Positions 12,940 through 25,850 of a stretch of DNA of 64,000 nucleotides are shown here, piece by piece (position 1 is the first letter of the stretch; each line of letters starts with the position of its first letter). The stretch covers positions 38,941,001 through 39,005,000 of the forward strand of contig NC_088355.1 in assembly GCF_036884655.1 (NCBI RefSeq), in the 5' to 3' direction. The position numbers and the translations under genes were made by a program. This stretch comes from Musa acuminata AAA Group. Taxonomy: Eukaryota; Streptophyta; Magnoliopsida; Zingiberales; Musaceae. Below the pieces are notes generated by a model. It was not told the origin of the DNA, did no database searches, and saw nothing but the letters and a program-made list of their open reading frames with translations.

Positions 12940-14215
12940 ATGGCAACTTCTGGTTCGGCGATCTCGAGGAGATCAAGCCCTTCGGAGAGGGACATGGTGG
13001 AGGAAGACGGTGAAGATAGTCCCAGGAACGGAGGGAGCTCCAGCAACAGCACGGTGGAGGAGAACGATCGCAAGGTGGCCGTGCGTCAGTACGTCAGATC
13101 CAAGAACCCAAGGCTCCGATGGACACCTGACCTACACCTTTGCTTCGTCCATGCCGTGGAGAGGCTCGGCGGCAAAGACCGTGAGCGGATCGATCACCCT
13201 CTTCACACTAAGATAGATGATGGCAACATATATATATATATCTGATACGCATTCTTGTACTTGTGTGCATCCAGGAGCAACACCAAAGCTGGTCCTCCAG
13301 CTGATGAATGTAAAGGGACTAAGCATAGCTCACGTCAAGAGTCACTTGCAGGTATCTAACTCTCCTTGCTTGCTTCTCGATCTCTCCTCTCCTGACCTCA
13401 ACTGAACCTTGTTTGGGTTCTACTGCTTACGGCAGATGTACAGGAGCAAGAATGAAGATTCTGGTCACGGTATCGATCTGATCTCATCCACACCACACAC
13501 TACATCTCGTTTTGTTTCTGCAACCAGCTGCTACTCATGATAGCTGCTTCTCCTTTTGCCATAGCAAATCCGAGGAACCTGATGCAAGGCGGCCAGCCAC
13601 ACGCGTACAGTCTCAGCCATCTCCCCCTGTTGCATGCCTTCCATCAAAGGCCCAACAGCAAATCAAGGTACATGAAACCCTCGGGATCCAGTCATGTCAC
13701 GCTATTGCCATTACAGCTTTCCAATCAAAACCCCTCTTCACTTCTTCTGGCTTCGGTCTCTTTCCAGACCAGATGATGTTTCCTGGGGTAGCCACAGATA
13801 TTGGATGCCGAACCAAATCCTCGCGAGGGCCATGGCGACTACGGGATCAGGATCTTATACCGAGATGATCCTCGGAGACAAAAGCAGGATAACAAGCAAT
13901 CAAGATACCGGAAAAGGCAGCGAGACGCAGCTCTTCCATGATCACACCGGACATAAACCGAGAGAGACCGAGAGCTGCTACTTCAGGACCCGAATCGAAG
14001 AGCGGAGGCAGGTGAGACGGGAAGCTGGGGATCACGAGCCTGATCTCGCTCTATCTCTGCATACAGGACCACGGCAGGAGAAGCGGCCGAAGACACGGGA
14101 AGAGGAGCAAGTAGACAGCAACTTGTCACTCGCCTTGTTTCCTCCCTCATCCTCAAGCCTTGACATTTGGTCCAGAGATGATGCCAAGGCATCCTCCCGG
14201 AGCACAGCAGGTTAG
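12940..14215 (+). CDS. GARP (G2-like) Myb-SHAQKYF transcription factor
   Basis: Five exons reconstruct a 300-residue protein: 12940-13180, 13275-13351, 13436-13469, 13565-13667 and 13768-14215. All phases agree. The GARP DNA-binding domain lies near residues 47-110. It starts at VRQYVRSKNPRLRWTPDLH, continues with FVHAVERLGG and KLVLQLMNVKGL, and ends in SHLQMYRSK. It is split by two introns as in plant homologues. A Tyr/Leu-rich SLSHLPLLHAF motif follows. The C-terminus carries two EAR-like LxLxL stretches (DLALSL and LSLALF), which typically recruit TOPLESS corepressors, so a nuclear repressor role is likely (inference). The closest type is the single-GARP subgroup containing Arabidopsis At2g38300/At2g40260. 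The start was placed at the ATG opening MATSGSAIS. The frame is open further upstream through Glu codons and a GA repeat, so a longer N-terminus cannot be excluded. Confidence 0.87.
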
Positions 14216-16859
14216 ACGGAGGAAGAAGAAGAAGAAGAAGAAGTCAGCATAGTGTCAAGTACTGGAGGTCTCACCATACGATGGCAATGTGGTGAGATGT
14301 TTAGTACTTTTCCGTATTGTTTCCAACATGTATTTATTACGACAGAGGTGTTAGCACCCTAAATAGGGCACTCTATTTGCCTTGCTTGTGTACTTCCTTC
14401 CAAAGAGCAACCCATGAGATCTTGTAGGAGAGTTGACTGACTGCAAGCCTGCATATTAGTTTTAGCTGTGGATGGATAAGTATTTTTCTTTATATATCTA
14501 CTCCTCATCATTAATCATTGTTGACAAAATCACGCATCATTGACCAAATGATTGCTCCTTCTTTTGTCTTGCATGACATCTCTCCAACAAAATATTGATT
14601 TAATTATATATGTATATGATTCTTGAAACACTCCTAATTAGTTTTAGAAGCGGATAAGATTGAGATTGACTTATAAATGTCTGATGAGTGTATTACTATT
14701 AACTTCAGTTTAAGTATTTAGATCAAACGAAGTTGATAGACCAATTAACCCATCAGACTCCGACAACACTCTCTTCTCTTTGTTATATCTGGATGACAGT
14801 AATCTTAATTCTGAATGCTCTGTGCCCTTGTAAAGGACTATTGGGGTTTTACTAAGGGTTTAGGGTTTTGACAGAAGGTTATCATCAATCATAGTACATT
14901 TGCCTAATAATCAATCTATCAGCAGTTGTGCAAAGAGGAGTAACTCGTGATAAGATTCTTGAAGTTCTTCTTCCTCTTTCAATTGAAGCATCAAACTGCA
15001 TCATATGATGAGCATCGGAGGGTCAGAGAAATGGAAAATGTTAAGTTTCCGGATATCTAACAGTCTAATGCTGCACAAATGAGATTCTACAGTTCTAACA
15101 ATCTCTAATCCATCAGCACAGCATTTATTTTGCAGCAAAAGAAAGGCCTACTTGTAACTGTGAATGGATTTCCACAATTGCAAGGTGGGGAATGATCGAG
15201 TATCTCTATCAGGATATAGCTTCTTGGCTTCAATCCAGCCATTTTGTTTCCCTACTTTCACATTTCCTGATGGGTAACAGTAAATTAGGAAATGGAGAAA
15301 AGAAAAAGAAGAGGGTATATATTTTGGTGAATTGAATGAGTTTCAGCTTCCCTGCATTAAATATTAAAATGAATACTCTTATAAGATGGATTCTTCTTTT
15401 GCATATAATTGAGATTGGGAGTCAGATAGATGAAGTAAGGTACAGATGAGCAGCATATGGTACAAGAATAGTTTGCTGCTGTGGTCATCCTTACTGTCGA
15501 TCACAAACATAGAAGATGAGAGAGAGAGAGAGAGAGAGAGAGTTGACGTGACACTTGCTTTCCCTGTACCTCAATCGCTTTGTGCAATTGGTTCTCTTGC
15601 ATTGACAGTCGTCCGGTGATATTTGAAGTAGTCCTGTATGGTGTGGAACTCTCATGTGCAAAGAGCTTCCAAAGTTGGATTGATTTCTCCATATGACTTC
15701 GTCGGCACTTAAATTGATAACGAAACAATATCAAAGTATTTTAAGAATATGAATAGATTATTATTTCGAGAATATTTTACATTAGGCTAATATCCAAAGA
15801 ATATGAATAGATCATCACGCGTTGAACTTTGACTGAGGCCAGCAATTCTCATATCAAATTTTGTTGGTGTATTTGTTCCCCTCAACAAAATCAATGTGGT
15901 GTTTCCTTCTTTCCCTCCCAAATCCTGTGACATTTTTCGTCTGTGATATTTCAAGATGATATCAGAAAAGAAAACTGAAGATAAAATAGATCCCCATGTG
16001 TCTCATATGATAATTTACTTAATCGATGATTATTATTGGTACGATGGGCTTGTGAAAAATTATACGTTTTAAACGGATGAGCATATCCATACGATTTTAT
16101 TTTTTCAAAACACATTGAGCTCTAAAAGATACTGTTTTTTAGGAGAAGAAAAAGATCGGAAGGACTTGTAAATCCGTAGGCATAAACACGTTTTTTAGAA
16201 TAAGAAAGATCCGAAGGACTTATAAATCCGTAGGCATAAACACGATACGGCAGATGTGTGAGGCTGAACTATGTGCAGGGAGGAGACATGCCTCTTGTTG
16301 TTCGTCTTCTTTCCTCTTTTGGTGGCTTCGGAATAGTACCGTAATAATAATCTTACGTGGAAAGGCCAACAACATAATAACATCAATAAGTGAGCATTCC
16401 GGAGAGCCAATGCGGTCGGCGACCGTGCAAAGTCAAGGCCTTCTCAAGCTCAGCAGCAGCAGCAGCGGGAGGGCAGGAACGCACTCATCATCAACCACCA
16501 TATCACCACGTCCGGATAGGGAAGCTGACAAGTCATACTCGCGGTGGGAGAATCTAAGTGGATCCTCTAAAACATATTCCAACAGTGCAACGAAAACAAG
16601 AAAACCATCAGAATCAATTGAAACCAATCGACAAGGAATACATCTGCAGCATGACACAATTCGCCACTCGTCCCAAATGCAAGAGCAACAACTCTACCCA
16701 CCTGACCCCCACAATGCCTCCAAACATTGAAATGGACACTGCTACCCAAATCTTTGCTCTGTTGTCCCTGGAAACATTGAACATGACAAACTCTACGTAG
16801 ATAGGCCAACACAAATATCCTTAAGACTTGGAAGGTTCCTCGGGTTTTGTTTCCGCTGC
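14216..16859. other. Intergenic, GARP 3' flank to RANBP1 3' flank
   Basis: A GAA-type run (14219-14242) directly follows the GARP stop codon, and the rest is AT-rich. A short GA microsatellite sits at about 15517-15542, and a tandem duplication at 16134-16243. Open frames on both strands at 16250-16810 (up to 158 codons on plus) have no family similarity I recognise and overlap the expected 3' UTR of RANBP1, so I did not call a gene. Confidence 0.5.
16134..16243. repeat. Tandem duplication of about 55 bp
   Basis: Two adjacent copies, 16134-16189 and 16190-16243, share the order GTTTTTTAG, AAGAT, CGAAGGACTT and AAATCCGTAGGCATAAACAC. They differ by a few substitutions and a small indel. It looks like a simple local duplication. 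Confidence 0.85.
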
Positions 16860-19800
16860 CTACTTTTCGGTTTCATCGTCTGCCTTCACAGCAGCAGCTG
16901 GAACCTCCTCTGGACCCTTTTCGGTTTTGCTTTCATGCACACTTAACTTGTCCAGGAGTCCAGCAGCGTCTGACGCATCCTTGCTCTCCTTCTCTTCGTT
17001 CTTTTCAGAAGATTCAGCAATGCCTTCGACCGTCTCCATGAATTTCTTGCAGTCTATAGTGGAAGAGCAAATCGAGGGTCAGTAGAAGGGGGAGATGCCA
17101 CTGCAATTTTGATGACTATTAATAGGCACAGCTAATGATAACATCAGAGATAGCACGAGGTTTGATAATACACAAGATTTTGTTCAGTATGGTCATCATT
17201 AAGGTCTGTCTGTGCACACGAATATTTATGTCGATTTTCTATTAATTGGACACAAAATATCTTGTGAAGCTGAATGTTAAAAGATTGCAAAATCTAATTG
17301 ATCTCCTATCAATAGGCAGCCAACTTCAGTGCTGGTTCTGAGCACCAACAAAATGTCAAAGAAAACTCATTGTGCAACAAATTGAAGAATGAAAAGACAA
17401 AAAATTAGCCAAAAGTGGTAGTAGTAACTCCAAAGGGTGACAAAGGTAGAGCGGCTAAAAACATGCATGCACGAATCCAAGGCATAACCACAAACAAAGA
17501 GAGAAGAGATACGAGTAAATCCACACATGTTCTTGGGATTATCGACAAGCAAAGATCAAGGATTCATTCATTTGTGAATGTCTGCGGATCTAAATGATTA
17601 GTTAAGACTAAACATATCCTAAATACTTATCCAGCTTGCCCATCAAAATTATTTATGCAAACCAGACAAATATTTGGTTAATAACAAGAATCATTCAGAT
17701 GTATGTGCTATTATCATGCTTCTCGAGTTTGACCTTTGACTCATTGAAGCAAACCAGTAAAGCATTTGGTTTATACTACGAGTTCAAAACTTTATGCTAT
17801 CATTGCACAGCACATGCTTGTTCGGTTCGACCTCCATAGTTCAACTAAGTTTCTTCAGTTGAAGGGAATTCATTGAAGCAATGATCATATGACAAAGAAG
17901 AAAACAATTCCATTGGCTTGACCAGAATAATCTATAATCAAACATATCTATGTAAAAGTACATGTGTGCTATATACATGACATATGGTATAACAATTAAA
18001 ATAATTAACACAGGACAAAGCTTGACAATCCTTTTATGGTGGTGTAGCACACGGTAACACATCATGACAAACAATATGTAATTGTCTAGCATCTACAACC
18101 TTTTCATCATGAAAAAGAGCAAAAGGAAAAGAAATCAACAGAAAATGAAAAAAAAAGGGGAATGAAAACCACAAAATCTATACGGCCTTGTTAAAAAGAT
18201 CAAGGCTTCAAACGAGTTGCAGCATGAGAGGAAACCACGAATTTGTTTTCCAGTTTTTTAAAATTTTTCCCTATCTTCCAAATACTCTCTTTGATCGATT
18301 CATTATGCCCTTTGGGCTCAAAGATTTGCACTGCGATGACATCTAAGACTGATTATCAGATCATAGCTTTTCTCAATTACCAGATTTTTTGTGCACGTAA
18401 TATGAACCTTCCGTCAGATATTCAATTTATTTTCAGATCTAAACCTTATTTCAGACCCTATCAACATCGAGAAGTCCATCCTGCAGTTTGTCTATACCAG
18501 AGCCTTTTAATTCTCGTTCTTAACAATTCCATTCATGTCACAGATCATTTTGCTCCTCTCCAATGGAGAGAAAACTAAAACAGCAATCACCCCTCATTCA
18601 AAAAACTGTCCCTAACACTGCTAACTCTGCTATTAGTAGGAAGAAAATTTGCCTATAAGTACCACTAAATCTAGTAACAGCTCCACATTACAAAGCAACA
18701 TCAGGCATAAAACAATGTCAAGAATTATAGATGGTAAAATCAAATGAACCTAATGGAAGGATCTAAAATTGTCCTTCACTTTCAGTAAACATCATAGGAC
18801 ACGCACGAATGAAGATGGAAAGTGAAAGCCATAGAAAGAGACTCATGCATGCGACCACAAGTTCACAACACTTGATCAAGTTCTTAGAAACACCAGAATT
18901 GACATTTATATAAAGATTGGACGTTCATGTGCTAAAAGCAAGTAAAAATGAAAAAAAAGCAGACTACATCAGCAGTAGTTTCAGAAGGATGAAGGAAGAT
19001 TAACCCTATGGTACACTTATCTGAACCCTTCCAGCCAAGAAATCTGTGAGCAAGCACTTTAACAAACAAGACAGTCAGTCCCACACACTCCCTTCTAAAA
19101 AGTTATTCTGACCAATGGCATCAATCGCGGACCATGACATACTAAAGGTGCAACAACAATGAGCGCACAGAGTTACAGACACCGCTTCCATTAAAGTTGA
19201 AATAGTTCACACAAGGGCTTGGGCTTGTAAGCAGTATAGTGATAAATAATATGAAGGAAGATGAATAATAAAATAATCTATTTCAGTTGCGGCTTTGGAT
19301 AAACAAATGGCAATAAGGATTGGGGTCACAATCACAGGAACATAAAATGGACAACAGTGAATTGAAGAACCAACATGCTCATCATCCCTTATTACATTAA
19401 ATAGACACTAAAACTACTGGGATAGAAGCACAAGAGGGAATGGCAGAGAGGGAATGACACTAAAACTACTGGGATAGACACTAAAACTAGTGAATAATAC
19501 TCATACTTCACAATTACTATGTTACATAAAAGTATTAGTCAACGAACTAAAGTAGGAATGGCAGAGAGGCTTTACATAAATTTAGGAAAAGGATAAAAGA
19601 TGCTCACTTTCTACGGAGCCGAATCGTATGCAGAACATCTCCTCCTTCAATTCCCCATCGGCGAAATCCGACGCATGCCACACGCACGACTTGTCGTTCC
19701 CGGCGTGCTCCTGAATCTTGACCGACGGAAGAACTGAGACGGAAATCGAGAAAGGGAGACTTCAGATACAGACCAACAACAACTAAGAACCAGAATCAAG

Positions 19801-20223
19801 AACGGGGCGGAGTGCCCTACCGAGATGGTTAGCGCAGATCTTGAGGGTCTTGACCTGGCGCATCAGCAGCCGCACCTTGCCCGTCTCCCGATGCTTCAAA
19901 AGCTTCACGCTCCCGGTTCCCCGCTCCTTCCACTGGTTCCCCTCCTTGTCGAACCGGTACAGCTTCGCCTTTCTGGCAGCGGCAGGCGGACGAGCACGAA
20001 GAGATCAAACGAGCAAATCAGACCTTGAGATCGCCAAGAAAACCAGAGGGACGGTTCGGATCAAAGGAAATGCTTACAGATCGAGGAGGGCGTCCTCTTC
20101 CTCCTCGCCGGTGGTGACGGCGACCTCGGAGAGGGTGACGATGGGTGCGACCTGGGCACCGGTGTCCTCGTCCTCGCCGGCTGCAGCCGCCTCCTCCTCG
20201 CGATCGGGATCGTTGCTCGCCAT
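16860..20223 (-). CDS. RANBP1: Ran-binding protein 1 homologue
   Basis: Four exons are seen on the minus strand: 20223-20078, 19972-19821, 19733-19608 and 17053-16860. They give 205 residues with consistent phases; the third intron is about 2.55 kb. The N-terminus ([11 protein letters not shown], then the [12 protein letters not shown] block) matches plant RanBP1. The Ran-binding domain follows, with [18 protein letters not shown], a basic [15 protein letters not shown] strand, KTLKICANH and the [20 protein letters not shown] block. An acidic Lys/Glu tail ends the protein. RanBP1 binds RanGTP in the cytoplasm and stimulates RanGAP-driven GTP hydrolysis in nuclear transport and mitosis. Plant homologues are about 215-230 residues. 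The stop at 16862-16860 is followed by twelve more in-frame codons (AAETKPEEPSKS) and a second stop, which suggests a recent C-terminal shortening; the Ran-binding domain is intact. Confidence 0.93.
19404..19490. repeat. Short interspersed tandem repeat in RANBP1 intron 3
   Basis: The segment GACACTAAAACTACTGGGATA occurs twice and a third partial copy (ACACTAAAACTAGTG) follows. A related GGCAGAGAGG segment lies between them and recurs near 19560. It looks like local duplication inside the long third intron. Confidence 0.65.
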
Positions 20224-22000
20224 CGAATTCCGATCAACAACGAGATAAATCCCAAGGGAAATGGAAATGGAATGGACCGAATCGAGACCGCCGATTAGGG
20301 TTTAGACGCTATATAGGAACGGAGGGGAGAGACGCGGTGGTGAGTTAGCGAAGGAGCGCCAACATCTCGGGGAAGATTCCACGGGTGGAGCCACATCTGC
20401 CGTCCGTGTTGCATCGGTGGGTGTTTTGAGCCGTTCGATTGCGGTGTCGTGATTTGTAGAAGAATTTGGGCGGACGAGATGAACAGAAGTAATAAATGGG
20501 GACGCATAAGCGATCGTCATGCGATCAATCACGGCGAGCCGTCACAAACGGACGGCGACGATGTACGGCTGCGTCAAGAATTATATCGGCGGATTAAAAT
20601 GAGTGACGAATTTTTTTTTATGCATAATTTCAGTTTCGAAATTAAAAAAATTCATAATTTAAAAATTATTTAAATTATCTCTAACAAATTAACTATAATA
20701 AAATATTATAAATGAGTCAAATAAAATCAAAACATAATAAAAACATATATTGATCAAATAGACATTTATAATAAGTTAAAATTACAACACCCAAATAAAA
20801 ATTAAAATTTTATTTATTATAATATATTGATCATCATAATAAAAATAATATAAAATTACTTGAAGGCAGTGCAAATGGCTCAAATAAAAATATAATATTA
20901 TTAAAACCTACGAACAATGATAATAAAAAAAAAATATAATGTCATTTCTAGTAAATAATTAATATATTTTAATAAAAAATATTATTAATATAAAAAAGAC
21001 TACCAATGGACAAGAATTTGGTATATTTAAAATAAAGAAATGAGTATCATTTGTATCAAAAATAAATACCACTAAAAATAAAAAAATAAATATTATTATT
21101 TGTATTAAAAAAAAGGACTACTAACAAAAAATTGGCACACTTTAATAAAGAAATGAATATTATCTGTATGAAAAAGACAACCAGTGACGAGGAAATGGGG
21201 GAAGGAAACAGATGTGGACGTATCAGAGGTCATAATGAGAATTATATAGCATGAGGACAACTTGTCTGAAAGAAATAGATTCCCAGCTAATGTCCCAACA
21301 TGCAAAGAGAACAGAATTAAAAGGACAGAGCTTTAGCATGTTGGATCTGTACCATCTCAAAATTAAGTTGCTACCAAAAAAATAATCGAATGGTTAGAGA
21401 CTGAGCCCAACAAGATTCTACTCCATTTAGATCAATTATCAGATCACCACAGTACTATTGAGTCAGTCAGCTTCAATCACAGCAACAAAGTTATTTCACT
21501 TCCTACAATCTAACAAAGTTACATGCCTGCTTTAACTGAGAAAGTGAGTCAAGTAGATCTATGTAAGATTCAGGATCAAGAAATAGATAATGAGTATATC
21601 AACGCATATGTGACATCATGACAGCATCAAGAAAAAGTACTATGAACCACATTAAGGCATTGTCGTTGCAGGAATGATGAACCACATTTTACAGCACAAA
21701 CTGACATGATGTTCTTGCTACATATACAAAATTCGGCTGAAAATGGGAAGTCAACCAACTACCACATGATAGATGGCATGAGATACAAAAAAGGCTGCAC
21801 TTTGGAATAACTTGCAGTAGATACCAGCCAGAGATGTACCACAGAACCATCCAAACCATCTAACTCTTGAATCAGTTGCAGTTTGACATCACCACAGGAA
21901 GGAGCATAAGCAAAAGACAATAATAGCCGATTGAAGCAATGGAAGAATGAACATGAAATGGAAACTAGCTAGCACTAGCAGCAGTCAGCCACAACTGGAT
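20224..22000. other. RANBP1 upstream region and MTP1 downstream flank
   Basis: Bases 20224-20590 are GC-rich and form the 5' UTR and promoter side of RANBP1; the motif TTAGGGTTTAG at about 20295-20305 is a telo-box-like element on the plus strand. Bases 20600-21180 are very AT-rich with degenerate repeats. From about 21300 to 22000 no gene is visible, and the right end is the likely MTP1 3' UTR. Confidence 0.5.
20998..21178. repeat. Degenerate AT-rich tandem repeat, unit about 118 bp
   Basis: One unit starts at 20998 with GACTACCAATGGACAAGAAT and a second, partial one at 21116 with GACTACTAACAAAAAATTGG. Both continue with TTTAA(A)ATAAAGAAATGA, then an ATTATCTGTAT or ATCATTTGTAT stretch. The copies have diverged. 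Confidence 0.6.
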
Positions 22001-23266
22001 CTATTGCCGTTCTATTTGGATGGTTACGTGACTGATGTTATACTCCCTTTTGATATACCCAATCACCATATCGAGTACAAGATCAGCATCTGCTTCTTGA
22101 GTGATCGTCACATGGCATGCTAGAAGAACCTTCCCTACAGTGATTGCCCATATGTGCAGCTCATGAATGGCCACAACACCATCCAACTGACAAAGCCCCT
22201 GTTCAAGTTTGGTTGCGTCGATTTGCCGTGGGGTGCTCTCCATCAAGACCTCAAGTATGTCCCTAAGCATCTTGATCGTTGTTACCAGAACGATGATGGA
22301 AAAGACAAGCGTGCATATCATATCGATTATCTTCCATTCAGGCTTCCACCATATTATTGCCCCTCCGATCATCACGCCTATGCTCTGGACGGAGTCACCA
22401 AGGACGTGGAGATAGGCACTATGCACATTAATGTTTCTTGTTTTCTCTTTAACATCTTCTCTGCTGGCTGGGGCTTCTTCAGATTGGTGCAGCAGAGGTT
22501 TAAGATGTTCCTTGTTTCTGGAATCCTCTGCATGATTGTGGCCAGTGGCATGGCTATGACCATGCTCTGCATCATGTTCGTGATCATGATCGTGATCATC
22601 ATGATGATGAGTGTGACCATGGTTTACATGACTGTGAACATGGCCATGCTCATCATGACCATCACCATGGCTGCCATGACCATGATCATGCCCACCATGG
22701 CCGTGGCCATGGCCATGGTCATGTCCAAGCAAGACAGCCATAACAATATTAACAACCAAACCAAAGGCTGATACAATAAACATCAAGACACCTTGCACTT
22801 CACCTGTGTCATGGAGCAATCTTGCAATAGCTTCAAAAACTAGGATGCCAGTTAAGAGCCAAATAAGCTGGATAGACACCAGAGCTCCAAGAATTTCTAT
22901 ACGGAAGAAGCCATAAGATTGACGTGGTGTTGCTTCCCATCCTGATGCCCATATGGAGAATAATGAGATGGCAAAAGCAGCAACATCGGAGAGGAGATGT
23001 GTCGCATCAGTCAGAATTGCAAGACTGTTTGCTTTAATACCTCCAACAACTTCAACGGACATGAAAATGATGCATAGGACAACAGCTATTAGTAGCTTGC
23101 GCATAGAAGTGAATCTCTCTTGGGCATCTTTTGAGTTTGATCGGGAATCAGAGAAACCACATGCACTGCCACTACATATCTTGTTACGGTTTATGCTAGG
23201 TTCATCCCCTGGCAAATCTAAATTAATATCAATGATCTGCGAGGAATGGGAACTCTGTGCTTCCAT
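22001..23266 (-). CDS. MTP1: MTP1-type vacuolar zinc transporter (CDF family)
   Basis: One uninterrupted exon encodes 421 residues, the usual length for plant MTP1. The Zn-CDF features are present. A Cys-containing N-terminus ([10 protein letters not shown], about 31-40) is followed by six predicted membrane helices. The first metal-site helix carries [13 protein letters not shown] (residues 90-102) and the second HVLGDSVQ (near 288-295). A cytosolic His-rich loop of roughly 65 residues (about 181-247, mostly HG, HD and HS pairs) joins helices 4 and 5. A cytosolic C-terminal domain ends the protein. MTP1 exchanges H+ for Zn2+ at the tonoplast and loads zinc into the vacuole; the loop tunes affinity and selectivity. 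The start is the ATG of MEAQSSH. The bases just before it (TTTCTTGGCTGTCAG) form a good acceptor, so a 5'-UTR intron likely ends exactly at the start codon. A 205-codon antisense frame across the His loop is a coding shadow. Confidence 0.95.
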   Translation of the reverse strand: MEAQSSHSSQIIDINLDLPGDEPSINRNKICSGSACGFSDSRSNSKDAQERFTSMRKLLIAVVLCIIFMSVEVVGGIKANSLAILTDATHLLSDVAAFAISLFSIWASGWEATPRQSYGFFRIEILGALVSIQLIWLLTGILVFEAIARLLHDTGEVQGVLMFIVSAFGLVVNIVMAVLLGHDHGHGHGHGGHDHGHGSHGDGHDEHGHVHSHVNHGHTHHHDDHDHDHEHDAEHGHSHATGHNHAEDSRNKEHLKPLLHQSEEAPASREDVKEKTRNINVHSAYLHVLGDSVQSIGVMIGGAIIWWKPEWKIIDMICTLVFSIIVLVTTIKMLRDILEVLMESTPRQIDATKLEQGLCQLDGVVAIHELHIWAITVGKVLLACHVTITQEADADLVLDMVIGYIKREYNISHVTIQIERQ

Positions 23267-25850
23267 CTGACAGCCAAGAAACAACTGTTAGGATACTAAA
23301 GTTGCAGAAGGATTCAAGGGAAAATAAAAATTGTAAAATAGCATCACCTTCCATGACAGCTACCAAAAGTGAAAAAAAAAACACACTAAACAATACAGAA
23401 ATTGGATGACTATAGATATTAGATGCTTCCCATTAGAACTAGTACATTTAATTGTTAGAGATAGTGTTCCGAACAAGTGTTTCTCCAATACAAGGAGGAG
23501 AGGACCTTCCAAGCTATCAGTTAGAGAACTCAATAACTAATATAATTTTATTCAAAAAGAAAAGAAAATTACATCCAAACATGAGTCCTTAGGCTTATGG
23601 CTTTCTAATAAATATAGGGGTTTGTGAGAAAAGTTAATCTCGTCACTTTGCCAAAACCCACTAGACAGGGCACCTAAAACCCTTAAAAATGCATATCTTA
23701 ATAATAAAATAATTTGGCTACATATCATATACTCATACTGGGACTCAAAAATAATTAGACATAAATTAGATCTATTTTGACCAACTAAATTAGTTACTAT
23801 AAATATTGACAAAAGTCAGTAAATATAATTATTATACAAAAAAAAAGTTTACTACTAGAAGTTCTTAGTGAGGATAATCGGCCAACTCTCTTCTTTCTTG
23901 ACTAGGAGTTGATTTGGGAAGGTCATTTTCCACACCCATTCCCAGGGGGATTCAGCTGTTCACTCTCTTCCAATGGTGGAAAAGATACACACCCTTCTCC
24001 AAAACTATGTATAGTCCTCCTTTACACGAAGGAATGCTGGAGGTAAGCTGGACAAAATTTGTACCGGATTAAAGTCTTGTTAAGCTCCACCGGGCTGATG
24101 AATTGAAGGGTCAACAGGTTGCCAGGCAGAACCATGAATAATTGACCCTATTTTAGCCCATTTATGGTCAAGTACGCAAACCTGGACCAAATAAGAACTG
24201 GAAAGTAGAGGGTTTGGCCACATCCTAACATTAGCTCAGTAGGTCTAAGAAGATAAAAGAATATGCATTATGGAGCACGTTACAACAAAAATGACACCAA
24301 CAACTTCAGATAGGCATATGTAAAAATATTACACATAACTCGACAACTAAAGACGCTGCTAGTTATGCATGTGGATGAACCTTCTCAAGAAATGCACATT
24401 AATCCTTAGATACAGCTTCAATAGGCATGCCCATCTACAAGAACATGAATGGACAAAATCTGCACAGGTTTCTGCTAAGAACACATAAGACATATACTAA
24501 ATTTCATACAAAAGCTCATAAGACAGGCACCTAATATGATCTGCGGTGACTCGAAACTGACTGACCAAAATAACCATGCATACTTGTGTGCTATCCCTTG
24601 ACATCAACTAGAGAGGAACCAAATATATCTAGGTATGAAAATAGTGCATCATAAGCTTTCTTCCTCAAAATAATAAAATAATAGACAAAATGACTTCTTT
24701 CAGAAAATGACAGGCTAGCATAGCTCCACAGCTAGAGTCCATTAGGCCGATGGATTCCTTGAGATAAGAATTGGAATTCTTGTTACATGTACTAAAATAA
24801 TCAAAGCCATATTTATTTCGTAATGAAGCCCAACAAATATATTATCAAGCAATTGCAACCTAAAACTTCGGCCACTTGAAAGATCATTGTGTTTGGAATT
24901 GATATTGGATCTCAACTGTAAGGAAATTGTAGGTCTCAACCTAAATGAGCAATACAATACAGATAATTTATGGCATGACAATACATTCCTACATATACTG
25001 CATTCCTACATACGTTCCTACACATTACATCCCATCCCATCCCATCCAACCCTGCTGGCATGCCATAACTGTGAAGATATGCTTTGCATTTGGTTTTGTT
25101 AAAAGAAAAAAAAAATCAAAGGCACAATCCATTCGAAGCAGACTACAGCAGGGATGGCAAAAACCAGAACAAAAATACATCATTAACTACCAGATTTAGG
25201 GTTTATAAATTTCGGAACAAAATTATTGAAAAGACAGAAAACAAATTAGATAGAACAAAAAACTCAAGCAAGAAAATTCTTCTTAAGAGTACACAAGCAA
25301 AGGATCACACAAAACACTACAGCAACACAAATTAGACGAACTACAAACAAATCCAAGATTCACCCAACTATATCTGGAATTCCAAGACAGATGTAGGAAG
25401 AGAAAAAAACAATATACACAAACCAGGTCACAAAAGCCCGCACTTTCTCTCCTTCAAATCAAACATCAAACATTCGAATCTAAACTGGAGTCAATAGAGT
25501 GCTTATTGGAAGATCGGAACTCAAAGAAACAAATTCTTACCACCAAAATGAGATTTTTTTTTTGGTTTCGTGGAACGACCAAAGAGCGAATCTTTCGACG
25601 AAAAATCAGGATTCAGCGGTGATTCCTGGGGGAATAAGAAGGAAAAAGGGGGGGCGAATCAGGCCGCTCCGACCCAAAATAGGAGAAAGAAAAGGGGACA
25701 CGGAAGGGGCCGCGATCCACTGCAGCGGTACCTGCGCGAGAGATCCCTGCGGAAAGCGAGGAGGGTTGAACAGCACCGCGGACTACAAGACGCCGTGAGC
25801 ACATAATGATTTGTAATGGTCAAGCGACAAGAAAGATTCACGCTCTGTGG
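23267..25850 (-). other. Probable MTP1 5'-UTR intron, leader exon and promoter side
   Basis: The acceptor adjoining the MTP1 ATG needs an upstream donor. A GC-rich patch at about 25600-25800 fits a leader exon, with a candidate donor GCGCAG|GTACCG (exon end 25732). That would give an intron of about 2.5 kb. The intervening DNA is AT-rich with no recognisable gene; open frames are short. The exact leader boundaries and transcription start are not determined, and no convincing TATA box was seen. Confidence 0.4.

Noticed and set aside
16254..16812. Overlapping frames downstream of RANBP1
   Set aside because: They lie in the probable RANBP1 3' UTR and on both strands, with no family similarity.
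22154..22771. 205-codon plus-strand frame
   Set aside because: It is the antisense of the MTP1 CDS, stretched by the His-rich loop codons.
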